A stretch of DNA of 64,000 nt from Bacteriovoracaceae bacterium (GTDB lineage Bacteria > Bdellovibrionota > Bacteriovoracia > Bacteriovoracales > Bacteriovoracaceae), in the NCBI GenBank assembly GCA_016786485.1, contig JAEUWD010000034.1, positions 62,001 to 126,000 of the forward strand. The letters run 5' to 3'. Positions 26,591 to 35,794 of the stretch are shown one piece after another (positions within the stretch are counted from its first letter, which is position 1; each line of letters starts with the position of its first letter). The notes under the pieces are model-generated. The model saw only the letters and a program-made list of their open reading frames with translations, was not told the origin of the DNA and ran no database searches. The translations under genes and the position numbers were made by a program.

Positions 26591-27055
26591 TTAAGAGTTT
26601 TTGATAAAATCTTCTAGAATTATTGTGGCCGAAACCTCATCAATTTTCTTCATGTCGATTTTAAAATTATAACGAGGGGAATTAAGCATTCTTTCTTTGG
26701 CTTCAAAAGTGGTAAGCGTCTCATCTTGCTCATAAGTTTGAATTTTAATAGTGCTAGAAAGCTTTTTGTAAAAGGCTTTCATTTTTTGTGTCATTTTGGA
26801 TTCTTTACCATCCGTGAAACGAGGAATTCCAAAAACAAGAACTTCGATATTCTCACTTTCGATAATTTTCTTTATATCTTCTATGACTTGTTTTTCACTT
26901 TTAAAAATGATGGTTCCGTAAGCGACAGGATAGGGGTCTTTACCAGGTGTGAAAGTCGCTAAACCTATAACCTTTGTTCCATAATCGATAGATAAGATGG
27001 TCATACCATTAAATTTTTTGAAGGCTGGGTATTCGGAGAATTCCATAGTTTCCAT
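26591..27055 (-). CDS. ruvX: YqgF/RuvX RNase H-fold nuclease
   Basis: A 154-residue protein of the YqgF family, linked to 16S rRNA 5' processing and Holliday-junction resolution. The RNase H-like core begins ILSIDYGTKVIGLA (catalytic Asp), with VLVFGIPRFTDGKESKMTQK and QDETLTTFEAKERM, then a final acidic helix (KIDEVSATIILEDF). The start is unclear: ATG 27055, or the later ATG directly before TILSIDYG, which is nearer the usual family length; neither has a good ribosome site. Confidence 0.88.
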   Translation of the reverse strand: METMEFSEYPAFKKFNGMTILSIDYGTKVIGLATFTPGKDPYPVAYGTIIFKSEKQVIEDIKKIIESENIEVLVFGIPRFTDGKESKMTQKMKAFYKKLSSTIKIQTYEQDETLTTFEAKERMLNSPRYNFKIDMKKIDEVSATIILEDFIKNS

Positions 27056-27095
27056 GGGGGTTAGTATGTAAAAAGAATAAATCTTTTAAGAACTC

Positions 27096-27123
27096 TTGAC
27101 AACAATTCTATGGCAGGTAAGAT
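27096..27123 (+). promoter_or_regulatory. Promoter of rho
   Basis: A consensus TTGACA at 27096-27101 and TAAGAT at 27118-27123, separated by 16 bases. It gives a leader of about 75 bases before the rho ATG at 27207. Rho genes are commonly autoregulated by termination in the leader, but I see no specific element here. Confidence 0.7.
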
Positions 27124-27206
27124 GGGAGACAGATTATTCATCATAATTGATCGATAAAACATTCCAAGGGAAATTCCGGATATTCAAGCAAACAGGAGAT
27201 TCACTA

Positions 27207-28454
27207 ATGCATTTGAATGAGCTTAGAGAAAAGAACATTAAAGAACTAACAACGATGGCCGATCAATCAGGGATTGAGAACGCATCGGGAATGAAAAAAC
27301 ACGAAGTGATTTTTTCTCTTCTTACAAAAAGTGCTGAAAAAGGCGAAGATATTTTTGGAGAAGGTGTTCTTGAGATTCTCCCTGACGGTTTCGGTTTCTT
27401 ACGTTCTCCTGGTTATAACTATCTCCCTGGTGCCGATGATGTTTACGTAAGTCCAAGTCAAATTCGAAGATTCGGTCTAAGAACTGGTGATACAGTTGCT
27501 GGAGAAATTCGCCCTCCAAAAGATGGCGAGAGATATTTCGCACTTTTAAAAGTTAACGAAATTAACTTCATGGGTCCTGAGCAACATAAGCAAACGGTTC
27601 TTTTCGATAACTTAACTCCGCTTTATCCTGAGAAAAAAATCAACCTTGAATTTAAGCCAACTAATTATTCAACTCGTATTATCGATATGTTTGTTCCACA
27701 AGGTTTCGGTCAACGTTGTTTGATCGTTGCACCTCCAAAAGCTGGTAAAACGGTTTTATTACAAGATATGGCAAATGCGATTTCACACAATCATCCAGAT
27801 GCAAAATTAATTGTTTTATTGATTGATGAAAGACCAGAAGAAGTTACAGATATGAGACGTAACGTTCAGGCGGAAGTTGTTTCTTCAACTTTCGATGAAC
27901 CTGCAAGTCGTCACGTTCAAGTAGCGGAAATGGTACTTGAAAAGTCGAAACGTTTAGTTGAAGCAGGTAAGGACGTTGTTGTTCTTCTCGATTCAATCAC
28001 ACGTTTGGCCCGCGCTTACAACACAGTTGTTCCACCATCAGGAAAGATTTTATCAGGTGGGGTTGACTCAAATGCACTTCATAAACCAAAAAGATTTTTC
28101 GGTGCTGCTCGAAATATCGAAAATGGTGGTTCATTAACTATTATCGCAACTTCATTGATTGATACTGGTTCACGTATGGATGAAGTTATTTTCGAAGAAT
28201 TTAAAGGTACAGGTAACTCTGAAATTCAACTTGATCGTAAGTTAATGGAAAAGAGAATTTTCCCTTGTTTGGATATTAACAAGTCATCAACTCGTAAAGA
28301 AGACTTGTTAATGCAACCAGCGAATTTACAACGAGTATTCGTACTACGAAGAGTATTACATCCAATGAGCACCATTGATTCAATGGAATTTATTATGGAC
28401 CGAGTAACCAAGAGTAAAACGAACGCTGAATTTCTTGATTCAATGAACGGTTAA
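27207..28454 (+). CDS. rho: Transcription termination factor Rho
   Basis: A 415-residue hexameric RNA helicase. ATG 27207 follows CAGGAGA and gives the typical [15 protein letters not shown] start; a TTG 60 bases upstream extends the frame but lacks a site. The N-terminal helix bundle and cold-shock RNA-binding domain ([20 protein letters not shown]) precede the ATPase: P-loop [21 protein letters not shown], the Q-loop/R-loop region, and FKGTGNSEI. Length and motifs are fully normal. Confidence 0.98.
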   Translation: MHLNELREKNIKELTTMADQSGIENASGMKKHEVIFSLLTKSAEKGEDIFGEGVLEILPDGFGFLRSPGYNYLPGADDVYVSPSQIRRFGLRTGDTVAGEIRPPKDGERYFALLKVNEINFMGPEQHKQTVLFDNLTPLYPEKKINLEFKPTNYSTRIIDMFVPQGFGQRCLIVAPPKAGKTVLLQDMANAISHNHPDAKLIVLLIDERPEEVTDMRRNVQAEVVSSTFDEPASRHVQVAEMVLEKSKRLVEAGKDVVVLLDSITRLARAYNTVVPPSGKILSGGVDSNALHKPKRFFGAARNIENGGSLTIIATSLIDTGSRMDEVIFEEFKGTGNSEIQLDRKLMEKRIFPCLDINKSSTRKEDLLMQPANLQRVFVLRRVLHPMSTIDSMEFIMDRVTKSKTNAEFLDSMNG

Positions 28455-28455
28455 A

Positions 28456-29577
28456 ATGTTTATTAAAAAGTTCGCTCTGATTTTTGCCAAACAATATACG
28501 TCATTAGGTGGACAAGCGGTGATCGAAGGCGTCATGATGCGTTCTCCAAACGCATTTGTGGTCGCGGTTCGTAAAGCTGATGGCAAAATCCGTCTTCGAA
28601 AAGATCAGTGGTTTGGCCTTTCAAAAAAATATCCTTTCTTTAAAAAACCCTTTTTACGTGGTGTTCTTATGTTGGTCGAATCCATGGCCAACGGGATCGT
28701 GGCGCTTAATTATTCAGCTAATATCGCCATGGCAGAGGAAATGAAAGAAAAAGCGCTTAAAAGTGGTATGTCAGAAGCGGATTTGCAAAAAAAGATGAAA
28801 GCCGCTGAAAAGGTTAGCTTCTCAACTTTTTTAACTATCGCGAGTTCGTTTATTTTAGGCATGGGTCTATTCGTTTTTCTCCCTCATACATTAACGGCTT
28901 GGTTATCGAGTTTTTTTGATTTGCAATGGAGTTTAGACGGTTTCGCTTTTCATGCTTTTGATGGCTTGATCAAGGCAATGATTTTTATTCTTTATATTTT
29001 TTTAATCGGTTTCTTGCCGGATATTCGAAAAGTTTTTCAGTATCATGGTGCCGAACATAAATCGATTTCGACTTTTGAAGCGGAAGAAACACTTGAAGTA
29101 AGTAATGCTAAAAAATACACCACACTTCATCCACGTTGTGGGACCTCATTTATTTTCTTTTTATTATTAGTTTCAATAGTTTTATTCTCAGCTATTTTTA
29201 GTTTAGTTTCGTTTCCGGCTGAGTATTCTAATATCTTAAAACATTTTTTTGCTATTATTTTTAAAGTTTTCTTAATGTTTCCTATTGCAGGAATTTCTTA
29301 TGAACTGATTAAAATCGCAGGTAAATACCCATCGAACCCTGTTCTGAGATTGATTGGTTTCCCAGGCTTAATGCTGCAAAAATTAACCACGAAGGAGCCC
29401 ACCGACTCTCAGTTGGAGGTGGCACTGGCTTCAATTAAAACCGTGCTTTATTTAGAAAAAAAATATTCACTGAATGAAGCTAAAGAAAAAGTTTTAAAGT
29501 TAGAAGAAACAGAAATTACTTCAGTGAATGAAATTGATCAGCAAAGTGATCTCTTAAAAGAATTTTTGGAAGTGTAA
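28456..29577 (+). CDS. DUF1385 (YqhQ-like) membrane protein
   Basis: A 373-residue membrane protein of the DUF1385 family, thought to be metal-dependent. GGQAVIEGVMMRSP at residues 18-31 and YHGAEHKSISTFE followed by HPRCGTSF are the family's conserved, possibly metal-binding parts. About four transmembrane helices lie between and after them. An extra 60-residue Glu-rich tail follows. It sits one base after rho and one before prfA; DUF1385 genes commonly neighbour prfA-prmC. Confidence 0.9.
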   Translation: MFIKKFALIFAKQYTSLGGQAVIEGVMMRSPNAFVVAVRKADGKIRLRKDQWFGLSKKYPFFKKPFLRGVLMLVESMANGIVALNYSANIAMAEEMKEKALKSGMSEADLQKKMKAAEKVSFSTFLTIASSFILGMGLFVFLPHTLTAWLSSFFDLQWSLDGFAFHAFDGLIKAMIFILYIFLIGFLPDIRKVFQYHGAEHKSISTFEAEETLEVSNAKKYTTLHPRCGTSFIFFLLLVSIVLFSAIFSLVSFPAEYSNILKHFFAIIFKVFLMFPIAGISYELIKIAGKYPSNPVLRLIGFPGLMLQKLTTKEPTDSQLEVALASIKTVLYLEKKYSLNEAKEKVLKLEETEITSVNEIDQQSDLLKEFLEV

Positions 29578-29578
29578 C

Positions 29579-30643
29579 GTGTTTCATAAACTAGATGCCG
29601 TTGTAAAAAGATTTGAAGTTATCACCGAGCGTTTGGCGGACCCGACCATTTATGAACGTCAAAAAGAATTTCAAGAGATGAGCAAAGAACGCTCTCACTT
29701 GGAAGAAATCGTTGTCAGCTACAAAGAATACAAAAAAATTAAAGAAGAACTAGCGCAAGCTAAAGATATGATTATTAATGAAACTGATGAAGATTTGCGT
29801 TCGATGGCCAAGGAAGAAATTCCGGGTCATGAAGCAGCGATCGAAGCTCTCGAGCAAAAACTAAAACTACTTTTACTACCCAAAGATCCACTCGACGCTA
29901 AAAACTGTATGGTTGAAATTCGCGCTGCCGCAGGCGGTGACGAAGCTTCAATATTTGTAGCGGATGTCTTTAGAATGTATCAGAACTACTTTAAGACCTT
30001 AGGCTTTGGTTACGATATTGTCTCTGTGAGCCGTGGTGACCAAGGGTTAAAAGAAATTATTCTTAACGTGACTGGTGATCGTGTTTATTCACGTATGAAA
30101 TACGAGTCAGGCGTTCATCGTGTTCAGCGTGTTCCAAAAACTGAAGCTCAAGGCCGTGTCCATACTTCGACTATTACTGTTGCCGTATTACCAGAAGCCG
30201 ACGAAGTGGAATTCGAATTAGATATGAACGAAGTCCGTATCGATGTTTATCGTTCAGGCGGTTCTGGTGGGCAGTCTGTTAACACGACGGACTCTGCCGT
30301 TCGTGTCACTCACATTCCAACAGGTACAGTGGTTGCTATCCAAGATGAAAAATCACAACACAAAAACAAAGATAAAGCTCTTCGAATTTTGACGACTAGA
30401 ATTTACGATAAGATGGTTCAAGAAGCAGCGGCGACAGAGTCAGCTAAGCGTAAAGGTATGGTTGGTACAGGTGATCGCTCAGAGCGAATTCGTACTTACA
30501 ATTATCCACAAGGCCGTGTGACTGATCATCGTATTGGTTTAACACTTTATAATTTAGAGAATATTATTGAAGGCGACGTTGCTCCACTTACTAACGCTCT
30601 GATTGCACACAATCAGGCCATCCTGCTGAAAGGCGATGAATAA
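29579..30643 (+). CDS. prfA: Peptide chain release factor 1
   Basis: A 354-residue RF1 reading UAA and UAG. The GGQ motif is in YRSGGSGGQSVNTTDSA. The codon-recognition tripeptide P-x-T appears as PKT in VHRVQRVPKTEAQGRVHTS (PAT in E. coli). There is no in-frame TGA as used for RF2 autoregulation. It starts with GTG 29579, six bases after GGAAG in the end of the DUF1385 gene. PrmC, which methylates the GGQ glutamine, is next and overlaps by eight bases. Confidence 0.97.
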   Translation: MFHKLDAVVKRFEVITERLADPTIYERQKEFQEMSKERSHLEEIVVSYKEYKKIKEELAQAKDMIINETDEDLRSMAKEEIPGHEAAIEALEQKLKLLLLPKDPLDAKNCMVEIRAAAGGDEASIFVADVFRMYQNYFKTLGFGYDIVSVSRGDQGLKEIILNVTGDRVYSRMKYESGVHRVQRVPKTEAQGRVHTSTITVAVLPEADEVEFELDMNEVRIDVYRSGGSGGQSVNTTDSAVRVTHIPTGTVVAIQDEKSQHKNKDKALRILTTRIYDKMVQEAAATESAKRKGMVGTGDRSERIRTYNYPQGRVTDHRIGLTLYNLENIIEGDVAPLTNALIAHNQAILLKGDE

Positions 30644-31433
30644 TCCTTATATTGTCCCAGTGAAATTTTTTTTCAAAAAGCATGAGAAGCACTTAGCAGA
30701 TTCCTATCCGGGTATTACGCTGGAACGTTTGCTACAAGAAACAAGCGACTGGAAAGAAGATTGGAAAATCATCGAGGCCCAATTATTAAAAGCTATTCCA
30801 CTGCAATATATTTCACAGAAAGCTTATTTTTATAAGTCAGTTTTTTTTGTGAATGAGAATGTCCTTATCCCACGCAGTGAAACAGAAATCTTGGTTGAGA
30901 CCGTGGCCAAACATGTTAAGAAAAAAGCGGCGATGATTTTAGATCTTGGCACTGGCTCCGGTGCGATTATTCTTTCGTTGAAAAAAGAATGTCCTCAGAT
31001 TGTCGCATGGGCAAGTGATATTGATCCGAAAGCGCTTGCTGTTGCCAAGTTAAACGGCACAGAATTAGCTTTAGACGTACAATGGGTGCAAGCGGATAGG
31101 TTTGATTATGCTTTTCCTAAAATGGACGTTATCGTTACCAATCCGCCTTATATTATGCAAAAACGAGACTTAGCGACAGTGCATGCGCAAGTTGCCAAGT
31201 ATGAACCGCATACAGCACTTTTTCTAAGCGACGAGACTTATGACAAGTGGTACCTAGAATTGTTTCAAGGTGCATTAAAACTTCTCAATCCGAACGGCTT
31301 ATTCTTTATGGAGGGCCATGAAGATCACTTACCACGCTTAAAGCAATTGGCAGAATCATTAGGGGCGGCTAACGTATTGTTAATAAAAGATTATACGCAA
31401 CGGTTCCGGTTTTTAACTTTTGAGGTAAAATAA
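30636..31433 (+). CDS. prmC: Release factor glutamine methyltransferase PrmC
   Basis: A 265-residue SAM-dependent methyltransferase that modifies the GGQ of release factors. IPRSETEILVE and ILDLGTGSGAIILSL (SAM motif I) are followed by the catalytic NPPY in VIVTNPPYIM. The N-terminal helical domain (residues 20-70) binds the release factor. Overlap with prfA indicates translational coupling. Confidence 0.95.
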   Translation: MNNPYIVPVKFFFKKHEKHLADSYPGITLERLLQETSDWKEDWKIIEAQLLKAIPLQYISQKAYFYKSVFFVNENVLIPRSETEILVETVAKHVKKKAAMILDLGTGSGAIILSLKKECPQIVAWASDIDPKALAVAKLNGTELALDVQWVQADRFDYAFPKMDVIVTNPPYIMQKRDLATVHAQVAKYEPHTALFLSDETYDKWYLELFQGALKLLNPNGLFFMEGHEDHLPRLKQLAESLGAANVLLIKDYTQRFRFLTFEVK

Positions 31434-31436
31434 GTC

Positions 31437-32702
31437 ATGGATAAAATTATTATTAATGGGCCTTGCAAATTAAAAGGTTCAGTTCAAATTTCTTCTTCTA
31501 AAAATGCTTGTTTACCCATTTTGACTTCAACTTTATTGTTCGAAGGTCCGATTCATTTTGATTCGCTACCCGAGCTTGATGATATCGAAACACTTTGTCA
31601 GTTGCTTGAAACGATGGGCGCTAAAATTATAAAAAAAGATAATGCGACAATCATTGATGCAAGTAAGATCAATAAGCCTTTCGCAGACTATGAACTGGTT
31701 CGTAAAATGCGGGCTTCGATATTAGTTCTTGGTCCATTATTAGGACGTTTTGGTAAAGCTGAAGTTTCGCTTCCAGGTGGATGTGCCATTGGTACACGTC
31801 CGATTGATATTCACTTAGATGGTCTGACAAAAATGGGCGCTTCGATCACAATTGAACAAGGTTACGTCAAGGCAACCGTGAACAAACTCAAAGGGTGTCA
31901 GATTCATTTACCTTTCCCTTCAGTCGGCGCGACTGAAAATCTGATGATGGCCGCTGTTTACGCTGAAGGTGAAACGGTTATTACTAATAGTGCGATGGAG
32001 CCTGAGATTTGGGCCTTGGGTGATTTTCTTCAGCGCAATGGCGTTCAGATTGAAGGTCATGGGACAAGTAAAATTACAATTATTGGAACAAAGACAACAT
32101 TAACTGCTGATAAGAAACCCTTAAAAGTGATGAGCGATCGAATTGAGGCGCTGACTTATATAATCGCAGGCATCATGACCAATTCAGAAGTTTTAGTCGA
32201 AAATTGTGAACCAACTCATTTCACAGCAGTTTTGGATTTGCTCGATAGCATTGGTTGTTACTTAATTCGAAACAAAAACAGTGTTCAAGTTTTACCAAGT
32301 AAAAGAACACTTAAAAAATTTCAACTCTCAACTGGTCCTTACCCACAAATCCCGACTGATGTTCAGGCCCAATTAGTAGCACTCGCATTAGTCATCAAGG
32401 GTGAAAGCCAAATTACTGAAACCATTTTTGAAAATCGTTTCATGCACGTTCCTGAACTGATTCGTATGGGAGCCTCAATTACGATTAAGGATAATAGTGT
32501 TTTCATACAAGGCGGTGGTGTTTTAAAAGGTGCACCGGTTATGTGTACTGACTTACGCGCGAGTGCTGCGCTGGTGTTGGCCGCGCTTTGTTCTGAAGGA
32601 ACAAGTACTATCAATCGTGTTTATCACTTAGATCGTGGCTATGACAAAATGGAAGAAAAATTACGAGGACTTCAAGCCAATTGTAAACGAGTTAGTGAGT
32701 AG
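31437..32702 (+). CDS. murA: UDP-N-acetylglucosamine 1-carboxyvinyltransferase MurA
   Basis: A 421-residue enzyme for the first committed step of peptidoglycan synthesis. The substrate loop carries the active Cys in LPGGCAIGTRPIDIHL, so fosfomycin sensitivity is expected. SSKNACLPIL near the start, GATENLMMAA, and RASAALVLAALCSEG are family motifs. It follows prmC after three bases. Confidence 0.97.
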   Translation: MDKIIINGPCKLKGSVQISSSKNACLPILTSTLLFEGPIHFDSLPELDDIETLCQLLETMGAKIIKKDNATIIDASKINKPFADYELVRKMRASILVLGPLLGRFGKAEVSLPGGCAIGTRPIDIHLDGLTKMGASITIEQGYVKATVNKLKGCQIHLPFPSVGATENLMMAAVYAEGETVITNSAMEPEIWALGDFLQRNGVQIEGHGTSKITIIGTKTTLTADKKPLKVMSDRIEALTYIIAGIMTNSEVLVENCEPTHFTAVLDLLDSIGCYLIRNKNSVQVLPSKRTLKKFQLSTGPYPQIPTDVQAQLVALALVIKGESQITETIFENRFMHVPELIRMGASITIKDNSVFIQGGGVLKGAPVMCTDLRASAALVLAALCSEGTSTINRVYHLDRGYDKMEEKLRGLQANCKRVSE

Positions 32703-32708
32703 GTAGAT

Positions 32709-33083
32709 ATGTTTGAAGAAGATTGTTTATTTTGTAAAATTGTAAGAGGGGAAATCCCCGCCAAAAAAGTTTTTGAAACGAAAGACGTCATTGCTTTTAA
32801 TGATATTTATCCTCAAGCAGTCGAACATTATCTATTCATTCATCGTGAACACACCAAAAATGCCAATAGTATGGTGGCGCAAAAACCAGAACATTTGACT
32901 GCTATTTTTAAGGCCATTCGAGAATTTACTCAGCAGACTTACTTAGAAACTTCGGGCTTTAGAGTTGTCACAAATATCGGCGCCAATGCCGGACAGACTG
33001 TTTTTCATACGCATTTTCATGTTTTAGGTGGAGAAAAACTAGGTACTTTCGGGAGCAACTCAACTAAGAGTTCAATCCATTAA
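32709..33083 (+). CDS. HIT family hydrolase (HinT-like)
   Basis: A 124-residue protein. The start CLFCKIVRGEIPAKKV has the C-x2-C metal pair common to HinT-like proteins, and HTHFHVLGG is the histidine triad. HinT enzymes cleave AMP-lysine-type phosphoramidates. It is likely the last gene of the rho-murA operon. Its end overlaps the convergent hypothetical gene by 20 bases. Confidence 0.94.
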   Translation: MFEEDCLFCKIVRGEIPAKKVFETKDVIAFNDIYPQAVEHYLFIHREHTKNANSMVAQKPEHLTAIFKAIREFTQQTYLETSGFRVVTNIGANAGQTVFHTHFHVLGGEKLGTFGSNSTKSSIH

Positions 33084-33810
33084 TCAAACTTGAAAGTAAT
33101 GTTTTCTGTAATGGGCTGAACTTAATAATTTCTGCCATCACAAGAATGGGTGAGTTTTGAATTTGGATCGCTAATACGAGGCGATTATTTTGCGTATTGA
33201 ATTCAATAACATTCAAGCCTGGAGCAAAAGATTTTTTATGTTTTTTAATAATCTCAGCTTCAATATTTGAACTGTTTTGAATTTCTGGAAGTTTTGAACC
33301 TTGCACCGTCAGAAACTGAAGCTCTGGTTTCGCGTCTTCAGCTGTTTCTTTTAAACCTTGGAAAATAAGTTTTAATGATGTCGCATGAAGATTGTATTTA
33401 ATAAATTGCCATAATTCAGTACAGAAAGCGTGACGATCTTTAAGCCAAAGTTGGCGTAAGTTTTTTTCAATCGCAAAAAGATTATCTAAAGACTCTAAAT
33501 TATTTCGAAGTGACCAACGCGTGCTAACTTTATCCAAAATTGACCAAAGTGAATTGAAATCAAGATTTTCGATATCCAATGCCGATGAATAGGTCGTCAC
33601 TTGATCGACCGGGTAACGGTTTTTATTATTGTTGAGAAAATTGATCATTTGCTCATCCATATTTTCGTTCGAAATCAAAAGAGCATCAAAATTATCTTCC
33701 GAAAAATTATCCAACGAAGCCGTTTTGGTCTCAAAGTTTTTCTGAACAGGGTTTAGTTGGATATTAAGGATAGATAAATCAGTTTTCTGCAGGGCCAAAT
33801 TTGCAATCAT
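33064..33810 (-). CDS. Hypothetical protein, 248 residues
   Basis: Not recognised. It has no signal peptide or membrane helix. The first 80 residues (NFDALLISNENMDEQMINFLN, PVDQVTTYSS) could be a degenerate receiver-like alpha/beta domain. The middle is helical with many Trp and Leu. The last 60 residues alternate strand-forming hydrophobics (NRLVLAIQIQNSPILVMAEI). It is monocistronic, divergent from a secreted-protein gene across 81 bases. Confidence 0.7.
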   Translation of the reverse strand: MIANLALQKTDLSILNIQLNPVQKNFETKTASLDNFSEDNFDALLISNENMDEQMINFLNNNKNRYPVDQVTTYSSALDIENLDFNSLWSILDKVSTRWSLRNNLESLDNLFAIEKNLRQLWLKDRHAFCTELWQFIKYNLHATSLKLIFQGLKETAEDAKPELQFLTVQGSKLPEIQNSSNIEAEIIKKHKKSFAPGLNVIEFNTQNNRLVLAIQIQNSPILVMAEIIKFSPLQKTLLSSLINGLNS

Positions 33811-33891
33811 AAACGTCCTATTAGTGGATTAATTTGCTTTATTTTAACAATTCAGAATCTAAGTTACAATGCTCAATATAGGGAAAAAAAC

Positions 33892-34509
33892 GTGAAACTT
33901 ATCTTCTTTTTATTTAGTTTAGCCGCTCTAGCACAGGATGAGCGCTATTTTCGTAAGATTTACACTGGGGAATTAAAAGAATTCCAAGGGGAAGCTAAGG
34001 AATACAAATACGTTTTCTCAAGCCCGGCCTATCAGCTCGATCTCAACGACGATGGCTATTTTGAATCCATTCTCATTTCTAAAAAAGATAATATCGATTT
34101 CCTGGAAGTGCGTGATTATGAAGGACGTCAGGTGTTCGAACACCGTCTTTATGCCTATGGTGGAGACGCCCATCTCTATCGCTTGAAGAAAGTGAAGTTA
34201 TCCAATCATGCGACGGCCTTGATTCTTTTCTTCTACGAAGGCGCGAGACACACACATCAGTTTGAAGCTACCGCACGCCTGTATTTCCTCACGCTGGATG
34301 ATAAGAAACTCGATTCTCTACGTCTTTTCTATGGGCCTAATTACTGGCATGAATTTGAAAAATTTCGCGAAACCTTTTGGCAGCGGGATTTGAATGTGAA
34401 TGTGGTGGATTATAATGAAGACGGAACCAAAGAAGTTTCAGTTACCTATAACCATATTAGTCGTGTGTATTTTTATCGAGGGCAAGGAACTTGGCTTAAT
34501 TTTAAATAA
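33892..34509 (+). CDS. Secreted protein with two Ca-binding-like loops
   Basis: A 205-residue protein starting at GTG 33892, after AGGG. A short signal peptide ends LAALA. Two loops, DLNDDGYFES (about 54-63) and DYNEDGTKEVS (about 177-187), resemble the D.N.DG.E Ca-binding loops of FG-GAP/VCBS and dockerin-type proteins. It is rich in Tyr and Phe. Function unknown. A TACAAT box lies upstream near 33865. Confidence 0.8.
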   Translation: MKLIFFLFSLAALAQDERYFRKIYTGELKEFQGEAKEYKYVFSSPAYQLDLNDDGYFESILISKKDNIDFLEVRDYEGRQVFEHRLYAYGGDAHLYRLKKVKLSNHATALILFFYEGARHTHQFEATARLYFLTLDDKKLDSLRLFYGPNYWHEFEKFRETFWQRDLNVNVVDYNEDGTKEVSVTYNHISRVYFYRGQGTWLNFK

Positions 34510-34512
34510 TAG

Positions 34513-34950
34513 CTAAGCCGCTTTCTTGTACTTTTCTTCAGTTGTTTTCTGTGTTTTCTTATTATTTTTGTTATCGCCAAAGAGAGGCTTAACATTTTGA
34601 TATTGAGCCAGAATCTCTTCATGTTGAGATTTCTCAGCTTGTTCTTGATCTTCAAGTTTCTTCATAAAGAAATTCCAAGTCGCAAAGGGTGCGCATAAAA
34701 CAATAAGTAATGAAACGAGAACCGAGAAAGACATGTGTGAAGTCTTTACGCTTTTTACTACAGGAGCAGCCACTGTTGAAGCGGACATAAATTGATAAGA
34801 GGCTTTAATTCCGAGTTCCTTATTCTTCTCAACCGCTTGTCTTGGGATTTCCACGAAAGCTTCCACCGCCGGGGCACGACCTACATTTTTAGCGAACCCA
34901 GTGCTCATAGTTGATAAGAGTAGTAGGACAATCCAAGCTGTTTTGTTCAT
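34513..34950 (-). CDS. Exported or membrane protein, 145 residues
   Basis: Not recognised. It has a signal peptide (cut after GFA, residue 20), a 50-residue periplasmic part, a second hydrophobic helix (about 72-92, FSVLVSLLIVLCAPFATW), and a charged, Lys/Glu-rich cytoplasmic tail ending KYKKAA. It is divergent from the TPR gene at 35078; the 127-base gap must hold both promoters, though none stands out. Confidence 0.75.
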   Translation of the reverse strand: MNKTAWIVLLLLSTMSTGFAKNVGRAPAVEAFVEIPRQAVEKNKELGIKASYQFMSASTVAAPVVKSVKTSHMSFSVLVSLLIVLCAPFATWNFFMKKLEDQEQAEKSQHEEILAQYQNVKPLFGDNKNNKKTQKTTEEKYKKAA

Positions 34951-35077
34951 TTAAACCTCACTATAAGTGATATCGGCAAATATGACTAAGATCTAAAATG
35001 ATTTTTTAAACTCACTAAAGTTCATTGAATTATCACCGATAAGCCTTAAGCATTGGATAACTCTAGGAAGAGTAATT

Positions 35078-35794
35078 ATGAAGCTATTTTTTATGACATG
35101 CATCTTCACTATGGCCTTCGCTTACGCGTTTGCCACTCACTTTAACATCATTGGGATGTTACAAGAACGCTCTGAAGTTGTAACAAACTTCGAAGTAAGA
35201 GCGCTAGAGCTGAGTAAAGAGAACCGTGCTCTAAAAGTTACGATCAACGACCTGAAATATAAGTTAAAAGAAATGGAAGCTCAAAATAGTTTCTTAAAAT
35301 TGAAGCAAGGGACAGCTAAGCGAACAATTGCTAGTGAAGAAGTTGTTTCTATCGAGAGCAAGGGCGGAAAAGATTACGTTCAATACGAAGTTTATCAATG
35401 GTCACCAGAAAAACTTTTAGCAATTGGTGATAAAGAATTTCAATACAATAACTTTGAAAAATCTGCACAGTTTTTTAATGAATTAATTAAGCGTTTTCCA
35501 GCTCACCAAAAAGTAAACGATAGAGTTCTTTTTGAAGCGGGAATTGCTGCTTACGAATCTAAAAAATACTACAACTGGGCGGATGAACATTTGACTAAAG
35601 TTGTGAAAGATTATCCTAAGTCTAAATTTTATCGTGGCGCTAAGTTGTGGCTTGCTCTGTCTAAATTAAAGCAAGGTCAAGAAAAGTACTTTTATGAAAC
35701 AGTAGAAGAATTTCGTATGAAATATCGTAACACTGAAGAATGGAAAATATTGAGTAAACACTATGAAGAATTTACGACTAAATACAAAAATTAA
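35078..35794 (+). CDS. Exported coiled-coil/TPR protein (YbgF/CpoB-like)
   Basis: A 238-residue protein. A signal peptide or anchor (residues 1-20) precedes a coiled coil (30-78). From about 108, TPR-type repeats read LLAIGDKEFQYNNFEKSAQFFNELIKRFP, then DRVLFEAGIAAYESKKY, then YRGAKLWLALSKLKQG. That plan matches YbgF/CpoB of the Tol-Pal system, but no tol or pal genes are adjacent. It overlaps the FecR-domain gene by 32 bases. Confidence 0.82.
   Translation: MKLFFMTCIFTMAFAYAFATHFNIIGMLQERSEVVTNFEVRALELSKENRALKVTINDLKYKLKEMEAQNSFLKLKQGTAKRTIASEEVVSIESKGGKDYVQYEVYQWSPEKLLAIGDKEFQYNNFEKSAQFFNELIKRFPAHQKVNDRVLFEAGIAAYESKKYYNWADEHLTKVVKDYPKSKFYRGAKLWLALSKLKQGQEKYFYETVEEFRMKYRNTEEWKILSKHYEEFTTKYKN

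Noticed and set aside
27147-27206. Longer N-terminus of Rho starting at TTG 27147
   Set aside because: No ribosome site; ATG 27207 follows CAGGAGA and gives the standard Rho N-terminus.
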